From CAUZFZ01 sp963579025 (GTDB lineage Bacteria > Planctomycetota > Planctomycetia > Planctomycetales > Planctomycetaceae): a DNA stretch of 64,000 nucleotides. Location: NCBI GenBank assembly GCA_963579025.1, contig CAUZFZ010000029.1:1-64000 (forward strand), in the 5' to 3' direction. Below the pieces are notes generated by a model, which saw only the letters and a list, made by a program, of their open reading frames with translations, ran no database searches and had not been told where the DNA came from. The translations under genes were made by a program, and so were the position numbers. Each line of letters opens with the position of its first letter. Within the stretch, counting starts at the first letter, position 1. Positions 58,674 through 64,000 of the stretch are shown here, piece after piece.

Positions 58674-59525
58674 ATGCTTCCTGCCCCTGCCCCCCGCACA
58701 GGTTTGTTCCTTCTCGCACTTGTCGTTTCGCTGACGGCACGTGTTTCCGCTGCCGAGATCTTTCCGGACGAACAACTGCGTGCAGCGGTTCAGGCCGTTC
58801 TGAAGAAACAAGGCAAGGATGAGATCAAAGAGGATGATCTCAAAAACGTCTACCAGGTCGTCGCACGCAAGAAGGCAATCAAGGACCTGACCGGACTTGA
58901 GAAGTGCACGAATCTGGTACTGCTCGATTTTCACGGCAATGAGATCAAAGACATTGCACCGTTGGCTGGTCTGACGAATCTGCAGTCGCTCGACCTGTCG
59001 AAGAATGCCGTGAAGGACGCCAAACCGCTGACAGCTCTTGTCAAACTTCAGTACGTACAGCTTGAGGAGAACGAGGTCGCGGACCTGGCTCCGTTCAAAG
59101 ACCTCAAGAAGCTGTCGGCTCTGTACCTGAGCGATAACAAAGTGAAGTCGGTCGAACCGCTTAAGGACTTGCCAAAGCTCTCGTCTCTGTATCTGGGCGG
59201 CAATGCGGTTGCGGATGTCAAACCACTCGCAGGGTTGCGGTGGCTGGCGAACCTCGATTTGCAGGGAAATGGCATTGAGAACATCTCAGCGCTGGCCGGA
59301 CTGACGGAACTGCGGTTCACATTTCTGCAGGGCAACAAGATCAAGGACTTCGGGCCGTTGATTGAAATGGCGAAGAAGGATGCCGAAGGGGACAAGCGGT
59401 TTGCTCCGTACTGGAGACTTTATCTCGACGATAATCCGATTGAGGAAGCTCGGCGTGACGAGCAGATTGCGGCACTTAAGTCGATTGGCGTGAGGGTCAA
59501 CTGGAAGCCAAAGAAAGCGAAATGA
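58674..59525 (+). CDS. Secreted leucine-rich-repeat protein
   Basis: About 283 residues from ATG at 58674 (GGAG upstream), giving a signal peptide (GLFLLALVVSLTARVSAAE). About seven LRRs of the internalin type follow (LTNLQSLDLSKNAVKDAKPL, LKKLSALYLSDNKVKSVEPL), preceded by a short helical cap (FPDEQLRAAVQAVLKKQGKD). A protein-binding surface outside the cytoplasm; ligand unknown. A basic tail ends the protein. Confidence 0.88.
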   Translation: MLPAPAPRTGLFLLALVVSLTARVSAAEIFPDEQLRAAVQAVLKKQGKDEIKEDDLKNVYQVVARKKAIKDLTGLEKCTNLVLLDFHGNEIKDIAPLAGLTNLQSLDLSKNAVKDAKPLTALVKLQYVQLEENEVADLAPFKDLKKLSALYLSDNKVKSVEPLKDLPKLSSLYLGGNAVADVKPLAGLRWLANLDLQGNGIENISALAGLTELRFTFLQGNKIKDFGPLIEMAKKDAEGDKRFAPYWRLYLDDNPIEEARRDEQIAALKSIGVRVNWKPKKAK

Positions 59526-59561
59526 CCAGACGCCTGCAGACCTCTAGTGGAGGTGGCTCTG

Positions 59562-60050
59562 ATGGCGAAAAAGAAAGTCGCAGCGAAGAAAAAAAAGGCC
59601 GGTAAGAAGAAGAGCGTTCCGAAGAAGAAAAAAGCTGCCGTCAAAAAGACGGCCGCAAAGAAGTCGGTTCGCCGTAAGGCCGCGTCCGGAAAGAAGGTCG
59701 CCAGGAAAAAGGCCGCGACCTCGAAGAAGAAGAAAGCCGCACGAAGCGTTGCCGCGTCGGCAAAACCAAAACTTGGGCGTGCTCGCGTATCCGGCGATTC
59801 GAAGCTGGAGCAGATGTTCCTCAAGGATTACGAGGCTCGCCAGATTTTCGAGTTTCTGAATGTCGCCACACTGAAGGAGCTGGAGCAATACGGACCCGAG
59901 GAAATCGCCGCTCGACTGACAGCGCCCATGCTGCAAACAGTGAACCGCATTCGGAAAGCACTGGCATTGAACAATCGCACGCTTAAGGACGACGAGGAAT
60001 TTGCGACCAAATTCCTGAAGACGTTCGCGCAGCAACGCGATCCTGGTTGA
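59562..60050 (+). CDS. Histone-H1-like lysine-rich protein
   Basis: About 162 residues from ATG at 59562 (GGAGGTGG upstream). The first 70 residues are almost entirely Lys, Ala and Arg in KKA/AAKK patterns, like the tails of eukaryotic H1 and bacterial H1-like proteins, and should bind DNA. The C-terminal 85 residues form a folded helical domain (LEQMFLKDYEARQIFEFL, LEQYGPEEIAARLTAPML) not seen in plain H1-like proteins. No signal peptide. A role in nucleoid packing or RNA binding is inferred. Confidence 0.85.
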   Translation: MAKKKVAAKKKKAGKKKSVPKKKKAAVKKTAAKKSVRRKAASGKKVARKKAATSKKKKAARSVAASAKPKLGRARVSGDSKLEQMFLKDYEARQIFEFLNVATLKELEQYGPEEIAARLTAPMLQTVNRIRKALALNNRTLKDDEEFATKFLKTFAQQRDPG

Positions 60051-60198
60051 ACGGGTCCTGTCACGGGAATCCCCGAAACGCGTTCACCATGCTGCTTCAG
60101 AACGCAAAAGCGAACTCTCTGCGTCGATGCTCTGGACGTTGAGCCCGTAGATTCCTTTCGGACTCAGAGCAATTCAGCACAGCGAGAGAGGTCAGCCC

Positions 60199-61209
60199 AT
60201 GTCGACTGTTGTCATGTCCCCCGAAGCATTCTGGCATCAGCCAGGCCCGTTCGTTGACCTGCTGGAGCAGGCGGGACATGAAATTCGATATCCATCAGAG
60301 AAAACATGGACTCGCGGAAACGGCTCTGATGCAGACACTGTTCGCGAACTGGCGGGAGCAGCCGCCGTCATCGCTGGTGGCGAACGGCTGCACGCGGGCG
60401 TGCTCCCGCAGCTTCCGGACCTGAAGGTCATTGCCCGTTGCGGAGTCGGTTACGATCGCGTTGACGTCAATGTCGCCACCGAGCTTGGCAAGGTCGTAAC
60501 GATCACACCGTACTCGAATCATGAAGCCGTCGCCGAGCAGGCGTTCGCTCTGATTCTGGGCGTTTCCAAGTACGTTGCCGAGAACGATCGTCTGGTGCGA
60601 TCCGGTCAGTGGACGAGTCGCCTGACAAAGCCCATTCGTGGTCGGACTCTGGGACTGATCGGACTCGGACGCATCGGCCGCAGCACGGCTGTGCGCGGAG
60701 TGGCTCTTGGAATGCCGGTCATTGCTCACGAGCTGTACCCTGACCTGGAATTCGTCGAGCAGCATGGAATCGAACTGGTCAGCCAGGACGAATTACTTGC
60801 TCGGTCTGACTTTGTCAGTGTCCATTGCCCGCTGAATGATGACACTCGGGGTCTGTGTGACAGCACGTTCTTCGCGAAAATGAAGAACGGCGCGGTGTTC
60901 ATTAACACGTCGCGCGGCGGGCTCGTCGTCGAAGCCGATCTGGTCCAGGCGCTCGAGTCAGGTCACCTGCAGGGAGCGGGTCTGGATGTGTTCGACCCGG
61001 AACCACCAGCCGCGAACAATCCATTGTTCCGATTCGACAATGTTGTGCTGAGCCCGCACGTTGCCGGCACCGACGAACGCTCGATGGAAGGCATGGGAGT
61101 TGAATGTGCGGAGAACATCGTCGCACTGCTCAACGGTGAATGGCCGGAACCGTCGATCGTGAACCTGTCGCTGAAGGATTCCTGGCAGAGCCAGTTCGCT
61201 CAGCCGTAG
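60199..61209 (+). CDS. D-isomer-specific 2-hydroxyacid dehydrogenase
   Basis: 336 residues. The NAD-binding motif GLGRIG is at 155-160, and the catalytic set is Arg239 (NTSRGGLV), Glu268 (DPEPP) and His287 (SPHVAGT). It resembles phosphoglycerate dehydrogenase in sequence style but lacks an ACT domain. It oxidises or reduces 2-hydroxy acids; the substrate is open. ATG at 60199 has GAGAGAGG upstream. Its stop codon overlaps a GTAG hairpin. Confidence 0.9.
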   Translation: MSTVVMSPEAFWHQPGPFVDLLEQAGHEIRYPSEKTWTRGNGSDADTVRELAGAAAVIAGGERLHAGVLPQLPDLKVIARCGVGYDRVDVNVATELGKVVTITPYSNHEAVAEQAFALILGVSKYVAENDRLVRSGQWTSRLTKPIRGRTLGLIGLGRIGRSTAVRGVALGMPVIAHELYPDLEFVEQHGIELVSQDELLARSDFVSVHCPLNDDTRGLCDSTFFAKMKNGAVFINTSRGGLVVEADLVQALESGHLQGAGLDVFDPEPPAANNPLFRFDNVVLSPHVAGTDERSMEGMGVECAENIVALLNGEWPEPSIVNLSLKDSWQSQFAQP

Positions 61210-61318
61210 CCCGATTTCTCCGAAATCGGGACCAGCCGACATCGCAGCCTGTCGGCACATCGACCGCCGCTCAGTCTTGCCAGGTCCAGGGCAGCGGATT
61301 TCGGAGAAATCCGCCTAC
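61206..61318. repeat. Pair of GTAG-type hairpins (REP-like)
   Basis: GTAG then CCCGATTTC-TCC-GAAATCGGG (61210-61230), and facing it CGGATTTC-GGA-GAAATCCG (61295-61313) followed by CCTAC. They lie between convergent genes; the first GTAG supplies the stop codon of the dehydrogenase gene. Confidence 0.75.
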
Positions 61319-61370
61319 GGCTCAGAGGTCTCGCGGATTCCAGATCGTGAACCTATTTGAGGCCCGTTCC

Positions 61371-62738
61371 TTAGCTGAGTTCGGCGATCGGCTGGCCGTG
61401 CGGCAGGATCGGCATGGGTCGACCGGTGTGGTCGATGAACGAGGCGTGATAGTCGATGCCCAGGAATCGATACATCGACGCGAGCAGATCGTTGGGTTCC
61501 AGCTTGTTGTCTTTGGCGTAGGCACCGTTTGCAGTTGTCGAACCAATGACCTGTCCCATTGGCATGCCGCCGCCGGAGACCAGAACCGACATCGATCCCG
61601 GCCAGTGATCCCGGCCCGGCTGGATGACTCCTGAACGTGTCCCTTTCTGTGGGTTGATGCGCGGTGTGCGACCGAACTCGCCAGTCACAACCAGCATCAC
61701 TTTGCGGTCGAGTCCTCGCTGGTAGAGATCTTCAATCAGCGCCGCGATTGCACGGTCGAAGATCGGAAGCCGGGCGTGCGCGTCTTCGTAGAGGTGCCCA
61801 TTGACCGCGTGAATGTCCCAGTTGCCGATGCCGCCAGGAACGCCCGGACTCTGCATCTGCATCGTCACAAACGTGACGCCCGCTTCGACCAGACGCCGTG
61901 CCAGAAGAGCACGTTGTCCCCATTTATGACGCCCGTATTTCTCGCGTAGCTTCGGGTCTTCCTGCGAAATGTCGAACGCATGCTTTGCCTTGTCGCTGGT
62001 CAGCAGGCTAAGGGCCTTGTCGTTGAATTTGTCCATGGCGGCCAGCGAGCCGTTGCGATCGATGTCGCGTTTCAGGCCGTCGAACGAGTTGAGCAGCCGC
62101 ACGCGATCGTCCAGCCGGTCTTTCAGGCTGCCGGACATCGTCAGATTCGGAACGGAAAAACCATCTCTGTTCGGGTCGCCACCAACGACGAAGGGCAAAG
62201 CGGATTCGCCCAGATACGAACTGCCACCGCCATAGACCCGATTCTGATTGCCCACGTAGTTTGGGATGCCGACGTCGCGCGACTCCTTGATGCGATTCAC
62301 GACGGTGCCGATCGTCGGGAACTGAGCGACCGGGTCCAATGGTCGCAGCGGATCACGGCCGGACAGGAACCGGCCGGCACCTCCCGCGTGATTCGCGAAG
62401 CCGTGCGAGATTGAGCGAATGATGGTGAACTTGTCCGCAACGCGTGCGTGCAGTGGCAGTAGTTCGCACACATCCATACCGGGTACGGCCGTCCGAATTG
62501 GCTGCATTTCCCCGCGATAATCGAGCGGAGCTTCCGGCTTCAAATCGTAGGTCTCCATATGACTGGGACCACCTTGCAGCCAGATCAGAATTATCGACGT
62601 GTCCGTGCCGGATTCCTTCGCGGCCGATCGCAGACGGAGAACATCTCCCAGGCTCAATCCGCCAAGGGCGAGGAATCCAGCCTGAAGAAAACCGCGACGC
62701 GATTGCGGGCCGGGGCACACAGCGGTCTCGTTCGACAT
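61371..62738 (-). CDS. DUF1501 protein with Tat signal
   Basis: 455 residues. The N-terminus SRRGFLQAGFLALGGLSLGD is a twin-arginine signal. The family motifs of DUF1501, distant relatives of sulfatases/alkaline phosphatases, are present: IILIWLQGGPSHMETYDLKP, HGFANHAGGAGRFLSGRDPL, DRKVMLVVTGEFGRTPRIN and RDHWPGSMSVLVSGGGMPMG. Planctomycetes carry many copies, usually next to DUF1549/DUF1553 genes, but none is here. Exported after folding; the substrate is unknown. Confidence 0.93.
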   Translation of the reverse strand: MSNETAVCPGPQSRRGFLQAGFLALGGLSLGDVLRLRSAAKESGTDTSIILIWLQGGPSHMETYDLKPEAPLDYRGEMQPIRTAVPGMDVCELLPLHARVADKFTIIRSISHGFANHAGGAGRFLSGRDPLRPLDPVAQFPTIGTVVNRIKESRDVGIPNYVGNQNRVYGGGSSYLGESALPFVVGGDPNRDGFSVPNLTMSGSLKDRLDDRVRLLNSFDGLKRDIDRNGSLAAMDKFNDKALSLLTSDKAKHAFDISQEDPKLREKYGRHKWGQRALLARRLVEAGVTFVTMQMQSPGVPGGIGNWDIHAVNGHLYEDAHARLPIFDRAIAALIEDLYQRGLDRKVMLVVTGEFGRTPRINPQKGTRSGVIQPGRDHWPGSMSVLVSGGGMPMGQVIGSTTANGAYAKDNKLEPNDLLASMYRFLGIDYHASFIDHTGRPMPILPHGQPIAELS

Positions 62739-62985
62739 GAATCAGGTCCTGAACTCGGCGGGACAGCGGGGCGGTTTGCTGGAAGACGGCAGAAACCGTT
62801 TCGGGGGCGTGGACTCGAACAATATTATGGCGTGAATCGCTCTCGTCATTCAATGTCTGCATGCCGCACCAGAATGTCTTGCGCCGGCACACTACTGAAC
62901 GGTGGCGGAATTCATGAGAATCCGCAGGTCACATTATCGTCGCATGAGGGCATCCGAGTTCAGGCACATCCACAGGGAGATTCAG

Positions 62986-64000
62986 ATGAGTCATCGTCTG
63001 CAGCGTCGCGAGTTTCTGGGTGCAAGTGCCGCGTTTGCGGCGTTCAACATTCTGCCGGCCAGCGTGCAGGCGTTCTCTCCCAACAGTCGGCTGCGCACGG
63101 CGCATGTCGGTGTGGGCGGTATGGGTGGAGCCGATTTGCGATCGGTGTCGTCTCACGCTGCTGTTGAGGTCGCGGCAATGTGTGACGTCGATGCGAAGAC
63201 GTTGCAGGGAGCCAGCGAGAAGTTTCCGGACGCACGCACATTCAGTGACTACCGAGAGATGATTACAGAGTTGGGTGACACGATTGATGCCGTGGTCGTT
63301 TCGACGCCGGACCACACGCATGCGCCCGCCGCTCTGACCGCAATGAACCATGGCAAGCCAGTCTACTGCCAGAAGCCGCTGACACACGAAGTCTTCGAGG
63401 CGCGACAAATGCGTCTCGTGTCCGAGAAGAAAGGCGTGACGACACAAATGGGTGTGCAGGGGCATTCCGGCATGCCGTATCGCCGCGCAACTCAGATGAT
63501 CCAGAGCGGCGTGATCGGCAAAGTCAGCCGCGTGCTCGCGTGGTCACACAAGAACTGGGGCTACGACGGGCCCGCGTTTACAGACTTCGATGATGTCCCC
63601 GAACAACTCGACTGGGACTTGTGGATCGGCACGGCGGGCATGCGTCAGTTTAAGGCCGGTGTTTATCACCCGCGGAACTGGCGCAAGCAGGTTGATTTCG
63701 GCACAGGGACGCTGGGCGACATGGGTGTGCATATCTTTGACACGCCATATCGGGCTCTGGAACTCACATTCCCGAAGTGGGCAAAGACGACCTGCCGCAA
63801 TCCAACCGGTGTCGGTCATCCCGAGAAGAACATCGTCGAGTACGAATTCCCGGGAACGAAATACACCACCGACTCCATGAGCTGGATCTGGTACGACGGC
63901 GCAGACGCACCACCTCCGACAGACGGCCTCGGTCTGCCGGATGGACTGGAGTTGCCAAAGCAGGGATCACTGTTTGTCGGTGAGGGCGGAACGATGCTGC
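62986..64000 (+). CDS. Gfo/Idh/MocA-family oxidoreductase, 3' end outside window
   Basis: At least 338 residues; the gene runs off the window end. ATG at 62986 has GGGAGA five bases upstream. The twin-arginine-type signal LQRREFLGASAAFAAF is followed by the Rossmann motif VGVGGMGG (41-48), DHTHAPAALTAM, and YCQKPLTHE (the EKP-type motif with its Lys). The family oxidises or reduces sugars with NAD(P). Exported members are characteristic of planctomycetes. Substrate unknown. Confidence 0.93.
   Translation, partial: MSHRLQRREFLGASAAFAAFNILPASVQAFSPNSRLRTAHVGVGGMGGADLRSVSSHAAVEVAAMCDVDAKTLQGASEKFPDARTFSDYREMITELGDTIDAVVVSTPDHTHAPAALTAMNHGKPVYCQKPLTHEVFEARQMRLVSEKKGVTTQMGVQGHSGMPYRRATQMIQSGVIGKVSRVLAWSHKNWGYDGPAFTDFDDVPEQLDWDLWIGTAGMRQFKAGVYHPRNWRKQVDFGTGTLGDMGVHIFDTPYRALELTFPKWAKTTCRNPTGVGHPEKNIVEYEFPGTKYTTDSMSWIWYDGADAPPPTDGLGLPDGLELPKQGSLFVGEGGTML

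Overview
This window looks like chromosomal DNA of a moderately GC-rich member of the Planctomycetota. The evidence is the gene families: a Tat-exported DUF1501 protein, a Gfo/Idh/MocA oxidoreductase with its own export signal, DUF1080 domains fused to PQQ-type beta-propellers, an ECF sigma factor coupled to a soluble Ser/Thr kinase, L-fuconate dehydratase, very large secreted propeller proteins and many palindromic intergenic repeats. No genus can be named from the sequence alone.

Layout. (1) 1-3538: a solitary SIR2-domain protein with a long, very regular TPR array, flanked by inverted copies of an intergenic repeat; it is a candidate NAD-depleting defence gene. (2) 3539-11904: a complete F1Fo ATP synthase operon on the minus strand (atpZ, atpI-like, atpB, E, F, H, A, G, D, C) with a sigma70-like promoter. 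A retropepsin-like aspartyl protease gene sits inside it, between atpG and atpD. (3) 12190-14304: a small mobile-DNA scar: an IS110-family transposase with a non-coding 5' flank (possible bridge-RNA locus), a decayed serine recombinase whose last codons overlap a tRNA-Pro(UGG) gene, and the tRNA itself. (4) 14377-28097: large exported or envelope proteins (PQQ propeller, DUF3604/PHP-like, DUF1080-DUF1080-PQQ/EF-hand, IMPase family, membrane protein). (5) 28341-28729: RNase P RNA (rnpB), plus strand. (6) 28780-32587: esterase, APS reductase (cysH) and the ECF sigma/kinase pair. (7) 32622-46201: an exoprotein block with an S8 subtilase and two paralogous M6 metalloproteases that share a C-terminal beta-type module, small secreted proteins, an ABC-2-type permease and a pilus/secretin N-domain protein. 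(8) 46202-47548: a gene-free tract of stacked repeats. (9) 47549-64000: M1 aminopeptidase with HEAT repeats, FAH-family enzyme, a duplicated divergent promoter segment with truncated gene starts, WD40 lipoprotein, GNAT, RmlD-like protein without YxxxK, beta-ketoacyl synthase with a small membrane partner, fucD, an LRR protein, a histone-H1-like lysine-rich protein, a D-2-hydroxyacid dehydrogenase, DUF1501 and a Gfo/Idh/MocA gene cut by the window end.

How the genes work together. The ATP synthase genes form one transcription unit, and translational coupling is visible at atpZ/atpI and atpH/atpA. The sigma factor and kinase overlap by four bases and are probably one signalling unit. The M6/S8 proteases share a terminal module, which suggests a common fate at the cell surface. 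GTAG-type hairpins, resembling REP elements, occur in five intergenic regions.

Strongest leads: the aspartyl protease inside the atp operon, the protease cluster with a shared uncharacterised C-terminal module, the repeat-flanked SIR2-TPR gene, and the recombinase relic overlapping tRNA-Pro. All functions are read from motifs by eye; no database search was run.
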